From a bacterium (lineage in GTDB: Bacteria; SZUA-79; Acidulodesulfobacterales; Acidulodesulfobacteraceae), in NCBI GenBank assembly GCA_027319095.1, contig DAHVNW010000002.1, positions 27,763 to 91,762 of the forward strand: 64,000 nt of DNA, read 5' to 3'. The notes under the pieces were generated by a model that was not told the DNA's origin, made no database searches, and saw nothing but the letters and a program-made list of their open reading frames with translations. Shown in pieces: positions 55,853-64,000 of this stretch; within the stretch, counting starts at the first letter, position 1; each line of letters starts with the position of its first letter. The position numbers were made by a program, and so were the translations under genes.

Positions 55853-56903
55853 AATAATCGGCTAAAGGCATTAAAAGTTCATCTAAAGCTCCATCCATAA
55901 AAGAAGTCAGCTTATGAATAGTTATTCCCGCCCTGTGGTCGGTAATCCTTCCTTGAGGAAAATTGTAAGTTCTGATTTTTTCGCTTCTGTCACCGCTTCC
56001 TACCATATTTTTTCTGCTTTGCGCCTCCAAGTTTTTTTTATCCGCTTCTATTCTGTTTAAAAGCCTGGATCTGAGAATTCTAAGGGCTTTTGCTTTGTTT
56101 TTATGCTGGGATTTCTCGTCTTGACACGTAACTACCAATCCGGTAGGAATATGAGTAACCCTGACGGCGGAATCGGTAGTATTAACGCTCTGCCCGCCAT
56201 GACCGGACGACCTGTAAACATCGATTCTTAAATCCTCGTTATTTATTTTCAGGTCTATTTCTTCTGGTTCTGGCATAACGGCAACGGTTGCAGCGGAAGT
56301 ATGGACTCTTCCTTGCGTTTCCGTAGCGGGAATTCTTTGAACCCTATGGACTCCGCTTTCATACTTTAAAAGACGGTAGGCATCCCTGCCTTTTACAGAT
56401 ACGATTGCTTCCTTGAGTCCACCCGAAGATGAAGGGCTTAAAGAAATAGCCTCAAATTGAAAATTTTTGCTTAAAGCATATTTATTATACATTTTAAAGA
56501 GGTCGAGCGCAAAAAGGGCGGCTTCTTCTCCGCCAGTAGCCGCTCTAATTTCGAGCAATATATCTTTATCCTGAAAGCTCTCTTTTGGAAAGAAAAAATC
56601 TTTAATTTCACCGGCTAACTGCTCGGCTTTATTTCTTAACGAATTTATTTCTTCGTTTTCCAAGTCTATAAGAGCATGGTCTGATTCGGTTTTAACTAAT
56701 TTTTCGAGGTCGTTAATTTCTGATTTGGTTTTCTGATATTCGATAAACTGCTCGGCGGTTTTTTTAATTAAATTATATTGCTTCGATAATTCTTTGATTT
56801 CCGGACTAAAACCTTTTGAGCTTTCTTCCTGGATACGCGAATATAATTCTTTTGATTTGCCGGCTAATTCAAAAGCTTTTTTTAACAAATTTTCATCAAG
56901 CAT
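55821..56903 (-). CDS. prfA: Peptide chain release factor 1
   Basis: 360 aa, terminates at UAA and UAG. The catalytic GGQ is in [16 protein letters not shown] (about residue 235), and the codon-recognition block is [16 protein letters not shown], with the P-A-T element expected for RF1. Overlaps prmC by 32 bases. Start ATG 56903, 32 bases after the thyX stop. Confidence 0.97.
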   Translation of the reverse strand: MLDENLLKKAFELAGKSKELYSRIQEESSKGFSPEIKELSKQYNLIKKTAEQFIEYQKTKSEINDLEKLVKTESDHALIDLENEEINSLRNKAEQLAGEIKDFFFPKESFQDKDILLEIRAATGGEEAALFALDLFKMYNKYALSKNFQFEAISLSPSSSGGLKEAIVSVKGRDAYRLLKYESGVHRVQRIPATETQGRVHTSAATVAVMPEPEEIDLKINNEDLRIDVYRSSGHGGQSVNTTDSAVRVTHIPTGLVVTCQDEKSQHKNKAKALRILRSRLLNRIEADKKNLEAQSRKNMVGSGDRSEKIRTYNFPQGRITDHRAGITIHKLTSFMDGALDELLMPLADYFESKRQLQSQ

Positions 56904-56935
56904 CGAACAAAATACCCTTAAAAAACATAAATATA

Positions 56936-57649
56936 TCAGTTAAAATCAAACTCGCCTTCAAGCCATGACGCTCTAATTTCTGAGGGTTTTCCGCAGGAAA
57001 ATTCCCCTTCGGAGCAATTTCCTCTGACACAGGCAGGACCGGCGCCATAAAATACCGAGGGAGCAACCGGATAAACAAGTTGGAACATTTTTTGGGCTAC
57101 GGCTCTAATCTCCCACTGCGCCCTGCTGCACCCCCTGAGCCTGAAAAAATGCAGGAGTTCTCTTGCATTCATAGTAAAAACAATCTGGGTTTCTGTTGCA
57201 TTTGGAAGCAGGTATCTTGCATCTTCGGCAGGAATCCCCTTTTCGAGAAAATAGCCGTAAAGCAAAAAAATATCTTCTACCGCTTTATTGTACTTAGCCA
57301 AAAATTCTTCATTTTCTGCTACAGAGGCGGGAATAACATATTTTGGTTTATCTTCTTTAACGTAACGCTGGCTTCTCTGAGAATAAGACGCTATACGATG
57401 CCTTACAAGCTGATGCGAAGCGCTCCTCGAAAGTTTTTCTAAACCGAATGTAAAATTAGAATGTTCGAGAACGGATTCATGTCCGGATAATCTTATTTTT
57501 TTAATTAATTTCCTGGCCTTTTCTAAACCTTTCTCTCCGTCGTTAAAATCGGCTTCTATTTTAGCAATACCGTAGGAGCTATAGCAAAGCCTCGCCGCAG
57601 TCGCAATAGTAATTTCAGGTTTAGAAGTGTAATTGATAAGTTTAACCAT
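56936..57649 (-). CDS. thyX: Flavin-dependent thymidylate synthase
   Basis: 237 aa. Makes dTMP with FAD and methylene-tetrahydrofolate. The ThyX motif RHRxxSxxxxSxR is [13 protein letters not shown] at about residue 83. RALLPNA-type [23 protein letters not shown] ([10 protein letters not shown] is at about 165) supports the assignment. No thyA or adjacent dihydrofolate reductase is in the window. Lies between rpmE and prfA. Confidence 0.96.
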   Translation of the reverse strand: MVKLINYTSKPEITIATAARLCYSSYGIAKIEADFNDGEKGLEKARKLIKKIRLSGHESVLEHSNFTFGLEKLSRSASHQLVRHRIASYSQRSQRYVKEDKPKYVIPASVAENEEFLAKYNKAVEDIFLLYGYFLEKGIPAEDARYLLPNATETQIVFTMNARELLHFFRLRGCSRAQWEIRAVAQKMFQLVYPVAPSVFYGAGPACVRGNCSEGEFSCGKPSEIRASWLEGEFDFN

Positions 57650-57741
57650 TCATAAAATCACAAAAGGAAATATAATAAAAAATTAATACAATAAAAGTAT
57701 TAAAAATACCCTTAATCTTGTATCTTAATTTTTAATAAGTT

Positions 57742-57966
57742 TTACTTTTTGGCGCTGTCTGCCTTAACGGTTTTTGCGTATTTTTTATTAAATTTATCGA
57801 TTCTTCCGGCGCTATCTACAAATTTTTGTTTGCCTGTATAAAATGGATGGCATTTGGAGCATATATCGACGTGGATTTCTTCCACAGTGCTTCCGGTAAT
57901 AAACTCTTCGCCGCAGGCGCATTTAACTTTTGTCGGATAAATTTTTGGATGTATTCCTTCTTTCAT
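57742..57966 (-). CDS. rpmE: 50S ribosomal protein L31, zinc-binding type
   Basis: 74 aa. [19 protein letters not shown] opens the protein; Cys at 16, 18, 37 and 40 (CACG ... CSKC) are the zinc ligands of the C+ paralogue, so it is not the zinc-free ykgM type. [10 protein letters not shown] is the family signature. It lies upstream of thyX. Confidence 0.96.
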   Translation of the reverse strand: MKEGIHPKIYPTKVKCACGEEFITGSTVEEIHVDICSKCHPFYTGKQKFVDSAGRIDKFNKKYAKTVKADSAKK

Positions 57967-57998
57967 CTTTGAAACTACCTCTTTTTTTATTATTTAAG

Positions 57999-58757
57999 TT
58001 AATAATTATAAGATTTTAAAATAAAATTTTCAACCTTTTTTATATCATCGGGAATATCGACGGGAATCGTAGATATATTAACGGTTTCTAATTTTATCCT
58101 ATAACCGTTTTCCAATGCCCTTAACTGTTCCAACATCTCTTTTTTTTCTAAATAAGACATGCCCATTTTTCCGAATTCCATAAGAAATTCTTTTGTATAT
58201 CCATAAAAGCCCAAATGCTTATAGCCGAATATTCCTTTAAAATCTTTAAGGCAGGGTGCCTTTTCCCTATCGTATGGAATAGGACTCCTCGAAAAATAAA
58301 TACCGAAATTGTTTTTATCGACAATAACCTTAACGTTATTAGGGTCTATAAATTCTTCGTAAGAAAAAATAGGCGTCTTCACGCTGGTATATTTTATAGT
58401 GTCGTCTTCGTTAAAAGGTTTTATCAAAGCATTTATTATTTCTGTATTTACTAAAGGTTCATCCCCCTGAATATTCAAAACGACATCGGCATCCATATCC
58501 GTTATGACTTCTATAATCCTGTCCGTGCCGGTTTGATGGGTATCTTTGGTCATAACCGCATTAGCCCCAAAATCAATACATGCATCGTATATTCTTTTAT
58601 CTTCCGTAGCTATAATAACGTCAGAGACTATTTTAGATTTTATAACGCCTTCATAAACATGCCTGACCATGGGCTTGCCCGCAATTAGCGCAAGCGGCTT
58701 TCCTTCGAATCTCGTAGACTTATATCTGGCCGGTATAACCGCAACTATTTTTTTCAC
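57999..58757 (-). CDS. kdsB: 3-deoxy-manno-octulosonate cytidylyltransferase
   Basis: 252 aa. Activates KDO with CTP to CMP-KDO, needed for lipopolysaccharide inner core. N-terminal PARYKSTRFEGKPLA, central LNIQGDEPLV and C-terminal LEQLRALENGYRIK are typical. The start is GTG at 58757. It is direct evidence for a Gram-negative outer membrane. Lies between rlpA and rpmE. Confidence 0.97.
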   Translation of the reverse strand: MKKIVAVIPARYKSTRFEGKPLALIAGKPMVRHVYEGVIKSKIVSDVIIATEDKRIYDACIDFGANAVMTKDTHQTGTDRIIEVITDMDADVVLNIQGDEPLVNTEIINALIKPFNEDDTIKYTSVKTPIFSYEEFIDPNNVKVIVDKNNFGIYFSRSPIPYDREKAPCLKDFKGIFGYKHLGFYGYTKEFLMEFGKMGMSYLEKKEMLEQLRALENGYRIKLETVNISTIPVDIPDDIKKVENFILKSYNY

Positions 58758-58845
58758 TATGTAAATATTCTATTATAAACAAATTAAAATTTAAATCTCT
58801 ATTTTAATCGGGCGACTGAATTCAACTCTGACACATTACTCTTTA

Positions 58846-59598
58846 CTACGGTCTTGTTATATAAACGTCGTATCCGTATTTTGCTATAACTTTGGCAAAA
58901 TTAAAAGCATCTTTTAAATTTTTAAATTTGCCAAATACGACTTTGTAATAAAATATCCCTCTAACGTCTTTTGTCGTCAAATGAACTCCTGGAACAAATC
59001 TCTTCATAACGGATATTTTATGCAAGGCTTTTGCTTTTCTCGTATAGGCGGCAAATTGCAAAATATAGCCGGAAACAGGAGGAATATATTTTGCTCCATG
59101 ATATACGTTTAAGTTTGTTTTGTATGCAGATAGAGAAACCGGATTGACCGGATTAGGGCCTAGATACTGCACTCTGACCAATGCCGTTCCAGGACCTATC
59201 ATATTAATGGCTCTGGCTGCGGCATAGGAAAGGTCCATAATTCTGCCGTCAGCGTACGGCCCCCTGTCGTTAACAAGAACTTCCACGCTTCTATGGTTTT
59301 CGAGGTCGGTAACGTAAGCGTAACTGTCAAGCGGAAGCGTTAAAGATGCTGCTGTTAAATCGTACATATTATAAATCTGTCCGCTTGCCGTCTGCCTTCC
59401 TTGAAAACCAGGACCATACCACGACGCTACCCCTATTTCCACATTGTGCGAAATTTGCTTTGGAGGGTAATGTCCCAACGGCGGCGCATACATTCCCCGT
59501 TCCGAATAACCGCCTATTATATATGGAACGCAACCGGAAAAAAATACGGCCGGCATTAAAACAAAAAACATTAATATCAATTTGAGAAAATGCCGCAT
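58846..59598 (-). CDS. rlpA: Septal-ring lytic transglycosylase RlpA (lipoprotein)
   Basis: 250 aa. A lipobox FFSGC at about residues 19-23 indicates a lipid-anchored lipoprotein. The double-psi beta barrel (about 55-145) has ASWYGPGFQGRQTASGQ and VNDRGPYADGRIMDLSYAAA, including the catalytic Asp-containing DRGP. The C-terminal 70 residues form a SPOR domain (YILQFAAYTRKAKALHK), which binds denuded septal peptidoglycan. Acts at division sites. Confidence 0.94.
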   Translation of the reverse strand: MRHFLKLILMFFVLMPAVFFSGCVPYIIGGYSERGMYAPPLGHYPPKQISHNVEIGVASWYGPGFQGRQTASGQIYNMYDLTAASLTLPLDSYAYVTDLENHRSVEVLVNDRGPYADGRIMDLSYAAARAINMIGPGTALVRVQYLGPNPVNPVSLSAYKTNLNVYHGAKYIPPVSGYILQFAAYTRKAKALHKISVMKRFVPGVHLTTKDVRGIFYYKVVFGKFKNLKDAFNFAKVIAKYGYDVYITRP

Positions 59599-59620
59599 AA
59601 ACGAGCCTTCTCTACATTTT

Positions 59621-59649
59621 AAGGGGGCAGATTTAAAATCTGTCCCCTT
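59621..59649. repeat. 14-bp-arm palindrome between the MFS gene and rlpA
   Basis: AAGGGGGCAGATTT (59621-59634), one-base loop, AAATCTGTCCCCTT (59636-59649): a hairpin with one wobble pair. On the minus strand it follows the MFS gene by 7 bases, without a U-tract. It resembles palindromes scattered in many genomes near REP-associated transposases; that link is inferred. Confidence 0.6.
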
Positions 59650-59656
59650 AACTGAA

Positions 59657-61195
59657 TTAAATTTTTTTATGTATCTTATTTTTAAGCATTATTGCAGGTA
59701 TTATTCCTATTAAGCAAATGATGCCGGCCATGATAAAAACATCGTCGTAAGACTGCACCGTTGCGAACATTTTGACTATTCCGTCGATAATTCCGAGTCC
59801 GGGGTTTATTCTTGCTGAGTTCGCTATAATTCCGGTGTATGTTTGAAATGCGCCGGGCGAATTAAAATGGGACTGGATTTTTAAAAACGAAAAGTTTTTA
59901 TCGTTAATTGTATCCCCATATCTTGTAAGATAATAAACTTTTCTGGTAGTTAGATAATCGGTAAAAAAAGCGATTCCAAATCCTGAGGCAAGTCTCATGG
60001 TAACAGGCAATAGCCCCGAGGCTTCAGGTATCTGCTCAGTACTGACTGAGTTTAACCCTGTACTCATTATCGGGGAATATAGCATTCCAAGTCCTATCCC
60101 CCTTATTATAGACGGATAAATTATATCCCAGAGGCTCGATTGCGTAGATAAATTCCAATACATAAAAAGCGATATTCCGGTAAGGAGCATTCCGAAAACT
60201 ATAAAATATTTAGGACCGAATTTGTCGGCCCACTTTCCGAATAAAGGCGCGGACATGGCGATAGCAAAGGCTGAAGGCATCATAATAAGTCCAGTCGTAT
60301 AAGGAGTGTAATTCATAATGTTTTCGAGATATACCGGCATTATAAAAAGCGAACCGAACAGCGCTATTGCCCTAACGGCATTTATCAATGTTATTATCGT
60401 AAAGTTGTAATTTTTAAAAATCTTTGCGTCGATTAAAGGTTGTTTAATAAACTGCTCGAATAAAAGATACAGGATAAATCCCAAAGCGGCCAGCATTTCG
60501 CAGATATGTATATAACTTGACGACCACCCTTTATTTTGCCCTTCGTTGAAAGCTACTAATATAAATGCGACTGCCATCGAAAAAAAAGAAAAACCTATAA
60601 AATCGAAATTAGCTTTAAAATTAGGCATGCCTTTATCGTTTTCCAGTATTATCAATATTCCTATAAGCGTTATTGCCGCAATGGGCGCATTTACGAAAAA
60701 TACCCATCTCCACGTAAGATGATCAGTAATCCAGCCCCCAAGGGTCGGCCCTATAGCGGGAGCCGCCATTGCTCCTATACCCCATATTCCCATCGCTCTG
60801 CCTCTTTCGTGAGGCTCGAATACTTTCCCGAGCAAAGAGAGTCCGAGAGGAGCAATGCCTCCACCGGATAACCCCTGAACAATACGAAAGAAAATAAGCA
60901 TATTAATGGATGTTGCAAAACCGCAGGCTATGGAAGATATAGTAAAAAAAGTAATGCTAAGCGCAATAGGGATTTTCAAACCTATTTTTTTAATGATAAA
61001 CGTTATAGGCATTATTATAACTGCCGTTGCCACGTTATATGCTATCATAATCCAGTCGACGTCTTCCAAATTGACGCCGAGGCTAGACATTATTTTAGGA
61101 ATGGCTATGGTTACTATGCTCATATCGAGCATTACTATAAAAAAAAACGCTACAAGAAGGATAAGGACAAGATTTTTATATTCTTTTGAATACAT
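59657..61195 (-). CDS. DHA2 family (EmrB/QacA-type) MFS efflux transporter
   Basis: 512 aa inner-membrane proton-driven exporter with about 14 transmembrane helices. Motif A-like GLSGGGIAPLGLSLLGKVFEPHERGRAMG and the family-C-like GPTLGGWITDHLTWRWVFFVN (GGWITDHLTWRW, about 150) are typical of EmrB. No EmrA membrane-fusion partner is encoded nearby. Substrate unknown. Its ATG follows the JAMM gene stop directly (1-base junction), so it is co-transcribed and perhaps coupled. Confidence 0.9.
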   Translation of the reverse strand: MYSKEYKNLVLILLVAFFFIVMLDMSIVTIAIPKIMSSLGVNLEDVDWIMIAYNVATAVIIMPITFIIKKIGLKIPIALSITFFTISSIACGFATSINMLIFFRIVQGLSGGGIAPLGLSLLGKVFEPHERGRAMGIWGIGAMAAPAIGPTLGGWITDHLTWRWVFFVNAPIAAITLIGILIILENDKGMPNFKANFDFIGFSFFSMAVAFILVAFNEGQNKGWSSSYIHICEMLAALGFILYLLFEQFIKQPLIDAKIFKNYNFTIITLINAVRAIALFGSLFIMPVYLENIMNYTPYTTGLIMMPSAFAIAMSAPLFGKWADKFGPKYFIVFGMLLTGISLFMYWNLSTQSSLWDIIYPSIIRGIGLGMLYSPIMSTGLNSVSTEQIPEASGLLPVTMRLASGFGIAFFTDYLTTRKVYYLTRYGDTINDKNFSFLKIQSHFNSPGAFQTYTGIIANSARINPGLGIIDGIVKMFATVQSYDDVFIMAGIICLIGIIPAIMLKNKIHKKI

Positions 61196-61627
61196 TTATT
61201 TAATAATAACTTCTTCTTCGACCGGCACCGAAACTCTATCGGCCATAAGATAGCTTCTTATGTCCGTAACGTTATCCATGCTGTTGCCTTTTACGGAAAG
61301 AATCACATAAGAATAAAAAGGCCATGACGCATTTACGTCAAAGTTAGAAGGAATAGCGGGGTGGTTTGGATGCGTGTGGTAAAAACCCAGTATATCGAGA
61401 TCTTCTTTAACGCATAATTTATCCATTCCCAGAATATCCTTAGGTTCGATTTCGAAACTGTCCCAAGTAATTCTGCCGTAACGATTCCCGGCAGGATAAG
61501 CTTTAACGACAATTCTGGAGTCTTTTTCAATTTTTCCCAAAAGTCCGCCGCATGCTTCGTAAGGAAAGGCTTCTGCAGCATGTTTTTTTATTATTTCAAA
61601 TTCGAAATTTGGAATTATTATGGACAT
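61196..61627 (-). CDS. JAMM/MPN zinc metalloprotease (Mec/HcyD-like)
   Basis: 143 aa. The JAMM motif is complete: Glu in PYEACGGLLG (about 23), H-x-H-P in GFYHTHPNHPAIPSNFD (about 90) with the downstream Ser and Asp. Bacterial homologues next to cysteine synthase and E1-like genes cleave the C-terminus of ubiquitin-like sulfur carriers or release the amino acid built on them. The neighbours here are cysteine synthase, TusA and MoeB/ThiF genes, so the same role is inferred. It starts at ATG 61627 with GGAG upstream. Confidence 0.9.
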   Translation of the reverse strand: MSIIIPNFEFEIIKKHAAEAFPYEACGGLLGKIEKDSRIVVKAYPAGNRYGRITWDSFEIEPKDILGMDKLCVKEDLDILGFYHTHPNHPAIPSNFDVNASWPFYSYVILSVKGNSMDNVTDIRSYLMADRVSVPVEEEVIIK

Positions 61628-61681
61628 TTTAGCTCCATATTTATCATATTACATTATATACTATATTTATACCGTATTTTA

Positions 61682-62617
61682 TTATATTATTTCGTTAAAT
61701 ACCCTGGTCGAAAGGTATCTTGACCCCGTGTCCGGAAGGACGGTCGCAAAATTCCCCCTGTATTTGGCTGCAAGTTTCTGTATACCGTAAACGTTTGCCC
61801 CGGAAGAAAAACCGCACAAAATTCCTTCATCTTTTATAATTTTTTTAAGCATCGAATAGCTGCCTTCGGTATCAACCTTCACGAAATCGTCTATTATTTT
61901 ATTTTGGTCGAAATTTTTAAAATTTAAAGAATAGTTATATTTCCAACCTTCTATTCCGTGCATTTCGTTATCCGGCACGACGGCAATAATTTTAATATTG
62001 CCGTTATATTCTTTAAGTCTTTTACCTACGCCAAGAATAGTCCCTCCCGTTCCTATTCCTGTTACAAAGTAATCGATATTGCCGCCGGTCTGTTCCAAAA
62101 GTTCTATTGCAGTGGTTTCGTAATGCGCAATTGGATTAAAAGCATTATTATATTGGTCGGGCATATAATACAGGCCCTTTCCTCTCTTTTCGTATTCTTC
62201 CACTGCCCTTTTTATCGCTCCGTCATGGCTTTCTTCCGCCGGAGTAAGGATTAATTCCGCTCCGTATAAACGCATAATCTTTTTTCTTTCTTCGCTCATA
62301 TTGTAAGGAGCGTAAATCTTAACTTTAATGCCGAGCAAAGCTCCTATCATCGCGTAAGAAATGCCGGTATTGCCCGACGATGAATCTATTATGGCTGTCC
62401 CCTCTTTTATCAAACCGTTCAGAAGGGCGTTTTTTATCATATACAGCGCAGGCCTGTCTTTTACCGAACCTCCTGGATTAAGCCCTTCTAGTTTTGCGTA
62501 TAACCTGGAACCGCAGGAGGAAGGATTAATTATTTTATTTAACAGAACGGCGCCCGTTTTGCCGATGTTAGATAACGGGCTGAAAAGATTAAAAGGATAA
62601 GCGTTATTTTTTTCCAT
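61682..62617 (-). CDS. Cysteine synthase-type PLP enzyme
   Basis: About 311 aa. The PLP Lys is in GGSVKDRPALYM (about 40), followed by SSGNTGISYAM and the phosphate-binding GTGGTILGVGKRL. Family members make cysteine from O-acetyl- or O-phosphoserine and sulfide, or from a protein thiocarboxylate as CysM does with CysO. The neighbours favour the last. I start at ATG 62617; an in-frame TTG at 62629 would add four residues and deepen the overlap with tusA. Some active-site lid segments differ, so the substrate is open. Confidence 0.88.
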   Translation of the reverse strand: MEKNNAYPFNLFSPLSNIGKTGAVLLNKIINPSSCGSRLYAKLEGLNPGGSVKDRPALYMIKNALLNGLIKEGTAIIDSSSGNTGISYAMIGALLGIKVKIYAPYNMSEERKKIMRLYGAELILTPAEESHDGAIKRAVEEYEKRGKGLYYMPDQYNNAFNPIAHYETTAIELLEQTGGNIDYFVTGIGTGGTILGVGKRLKEYNGNIKIIAVVPDNEMHGIEGWKYNYSLNFKNFDQNKIIDDFVKVDTEGSYSMLKKIIKDEGILCGFSSGANVYGIQKLAAKYRGNFATVLPDTGSRYLSTRVFNEII

Positions 62618-62852
62618 CTTTTTCGACAATTATTTCATAATCGGTATCGTTAATTTTGTTAATGGATAAAACCTTATGCCCCTGTTCCTCCATAGAGCGC
62701 GGGACGTTTCTTATTGCAGGTTCGTAATCGACTATTACCCGCAAAATTTCGCCTTTCTTCATTTTTTCTAATGCAAGTTTCGATTTTACGAAAGTAAAAG
62801 GGCATATTTCGCCTTTTATATTTAATTCGCTTTTTTCTTTATAATCAGACAT
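62604..62852 (-). CDS. TusA-like sulfurtransferase
   Basis: 82 aa. The sulfur-carrying Cys is in ICPFTFVKSKLAL (residue 17); canonical TusA has Cys-Pro-x-Pro, and here the second Pro is Thr. The rest is a TusA fold. It is likely a persulfide relay to the adjacent sulfur-incorporation enzymes. Start ATG 62852, 19 bases after moeB; overlaps the cysteine synthase gene by 14 bases. Confidence 0.9.
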   Translation of the reverse strand: MSDYKEKSELNIKGEICPFTFVKSKLALEKMKKGEILRVIVDYEPAIRNVPRSMEEQGHKVLSINKINDTDYEIIVEKDGKK

Positions 62853-62871
62853 TTATTTTTGCCCCCATTTA

Positions 62872-63675
62872 TCAACTTTTAAACTCGCACAAGTCGCCGT
62901 ATTCTATTAATTCAAAAATCGTCGGATTTTCTCCGCATAGCGGGCATGTTTTATCCTGCCTCAGTTTCATTTCGGTAAATTTCATATCGAGAGCGTCGTA
63001 TATAAGAAGCCTGCCGTTTAAAGTATGTCCTATGCCGAGAATGATTTTTATCGCTTCGTTTGCCTGAATCGCCCCTATTACGCCGGGAAGAACTCCTAAG
63101 ACTCCGGCTTCCTGACAGCTTGGAACCAAACCTGCAGGCGGAGGCGCCGGAAAAAGGCATCTGTAACAGGGTCCTTCTTCAGGCAAAAATACCGTAGCCT
63201 GCCCATCGAACCTGAAAATTGACCCATATACGAGGGGCTTTTTCATAAAATGGCAGGCATCGTTAATAAGAAATCTCGTAGGAAAATTGTCCGTAGCATC
63301 TATAACGACGTCGTAATCTTTAATAATATCATTAATGTTTGCGGCATTTATTCCTTCCTTATACGCTACGACTTTTACGTCCGGATTAATGCGTCCTATC
63401 TTCTCTTTCGCCGAATCGACTTTGTATCTTCCTACGTCGGATGTTCCGTGCCAAATTTGCCTTTGGAGGTTAGACAAATCTACGGTATCGTAATCTACTA
63501 TTCCGAGCGTTCCTATTCCCGCCGCGCCAAGATAATATCCGCACGGAGCGCCGAGTCCTCCGGCTCCTATAAGAAGGACTTTAGATGCAAGCAATTTTGC
63601 CTGCCCTTCGCCGCCCACTTCCGGCAATATAATATGCCTTGCATACCTTTTTATCTGCTCTTCGCTGAAATCCAA
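62872..63675 (-). CDS. MoeB/ThiF-type E1-like adenylyltransferase
   Basis: 267 aa. It activates the C-terminal glycine of a ubiquitin-like protein by adenylation. Nucleotide loop IGAGGLGAPCGYYL (about 36-49), the DLSNLQRQ arginine-finger block, and DATDNFPTRFLIND are all present; two CxxC pairs (CYRC, about 165, and CPLC, about 241) bind zinc. No rhodanese domain, so sulfur must come from elsewhere, perhaps TusA. The carrier protein is not in the window. The start is TTG at 63675 with GGGGAG upstream. Confidence 0.92.
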   Translation of the reverse strand: MDFSEEQIKRYARHIILPEVGGEGQAKLLASKVLLIGAGGLGAPCGYYLGAAGIGTLGIVDYDTVDLSNLQRQIWHGTSDVGRYKVDSAKEKIGRINPDVKVVAYKEGINAANINDIIKDYDVVIDATDNFPTRFLINDACHFMKKPLVYGSIFRFDGQATVFLPEEGPCYRCLFPAPPPAGLVPSCQEAGVLGVLPGVIGAIQANEAIKIILGIGHTLNGRLLIYDALDMKFTEMKLRQDKTCPLCGENPTIFELIEYGDLCEFKS

Positions 63676-63731
63676 TTTGTCTTCTCCCCAAGTTAAAATT
63701 TCGTTAAAACGTTAAACAACCGATTAAATCT

Positions 63732-64000
63732 TTACTCCACTACGTCTAATACTATCGGCTCTACCGTCACGTTTTTAGATTCGAGGAATTTGACCGCATT
63801 TTCTATATCTTTGGGTTCGCCTTCAAACTCTATCGCAATTATACCTATATCGTTCGATATACTGGCGCTTCTAATATTAGTAATTACGTTATAATTTTTC
63901 CCTACGAGATAGATTAATGGTTCTTTAATTACTTCCTGCGGATAATTAAGATAAAATTTTTTTTTTTCGGGAACCCCGCCCGCTATTGCCGGTATTATAG
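63732..64000 (-). CDS. NIL-domain protein, 5'-truncated by window edge
   Basis: About 88 C-terminal residues remain; the start is outside. It reads like a NIL domain, the small ferredoxin-fold domain found at the C-terminus of MetN methionine transporters: KFYLNYPQEVIKEPLIYL, then ISNDIGIIAIEFEGEP and a C-terminal VEPIVLDVVE. Stand-alone NIL proteins are often encoded near sulfur-amino-acid genes. It ends 56 bases upstream of the E1-like gene, so it probably heads this cluster. Confidence 0.75.
   Translation of the reverse strand, partial: IIPAIAGGVPEKKKFYLNYPQEVIKEPLIYLVGKNYNVITNIRSASISNDIGIIAIEFEGEPKDIENAVKFLESKNVTVEPIVLDVVE

Noticed and set aside
58809..58834. Possible third palindrome around TGAATTCA between kdsB and rlpA
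   Set aside because: Only the central 8 bases pair perfectly; outer positions are mismatched, so I cannot separate it from chance.
62951..63160. Minus-strand frame inside the E1-like gene
   Set aside because: It is an alternative frame of a conserved coding region; composition (Ser/Arg-rich) is typical of a frame shadow.

Overview
The window is a stretch of ordinary bacterial chromosome from a low-GC, Gram-negative organism. Gram-negative markers are a CMP-KDO synthetase (lipopolysaccharide core), an outer-membrane beta-barrel protein, a lipoprotein RlpA and a pseudopilin. The gene order prfA-prmC-murA-hisG-hisD, a two-subunit pyruvate carboxylase, ThyX in place of ThyA, and PyrR heading a pyr cluster suggest a deltaproteobacterial-type or related anaerobic lineage. 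I cannot name a genus. TTG starts with good ribosome binding sites are frequent. Nearly all genes lie on the minus strand. Only three are on the plus strand (a glyoxalase-like gene, an RmlC-like cupin gene and alr), and each has its own sigma-70-type promoter. There is no phage, IS element, CRISPR array or rRNA.

Layout: 1-5.2 kb, NAD synthesis (nadE fragment plus a separate nitrilase), yraN, rnhB, gltX and a MEMO family gene. 5.2-8.7 kb, pyruvate carboxylase subunits B and A. 8.8-15.3 kb, hisS, a DsrE-like gene, tpiA, ileS and a 2-hydroxyacid dehydrogenase. 15.3-19.8 kb, envelope or secreted genes: a repeat-containing secreted protein, a GspH-like pseudopilin, and a large outer-membrane protein whose N-terminal half looks like a non-catalytic M1 aminopeptidase. 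19.8-26.2 kb, an RmlC-like cupin, comM, a class B PBP, tldD and alr. 26.3-38.1 kb, a NifU-like gene, greA, then the pyrimidine cluster pyrR-pyrB-pyrC-carA-(radical SAM)-carB downstream of lepA-lepB. 38.2-45.6 kb, the RNase P RNA and the information-processing genes rnhA, a zinc-ribbon gene, a Nif3-like gene, tRNA(CAT), rpoD, dnaG, a frameshifted cvpA and rpsU. 45.7-56.9 kb, a complete histidine pathway transcribed prfA-prmC-murA-hisG-D-C-B-(amidase)-H-A-F-IE. 56.9-61.2 kb, thyX, rpmE, kdsB, rlpA and a drug-efflux MFS gene. 61.2-64 kb, a sulfur-transfer cluster: NIL-domain fragment, E1-like MoeB/ThiF, TusA, cysteine synthase and a JAMM protease.

The most notable points are: (i) the sulfur cluster, which has the parts of a protein-thiocarboxylate cysteine or homocysteine pathway except the ubiquitin-like carrier, which may lie just past the right edge; (ii) the M1-like/Omp85-like fusion; (iii) cvpA broken at a 9-base homopolymer with its full C-terminus intact in the next frame; (iv) a cell-wall amidase inside the his operon whose third zinc-ligand His appears to be Tyr; (v) a dispersed 34-bp palindromic repeat present three times; and (vi) an alr promoter placed so that its transcript should be leaderless.
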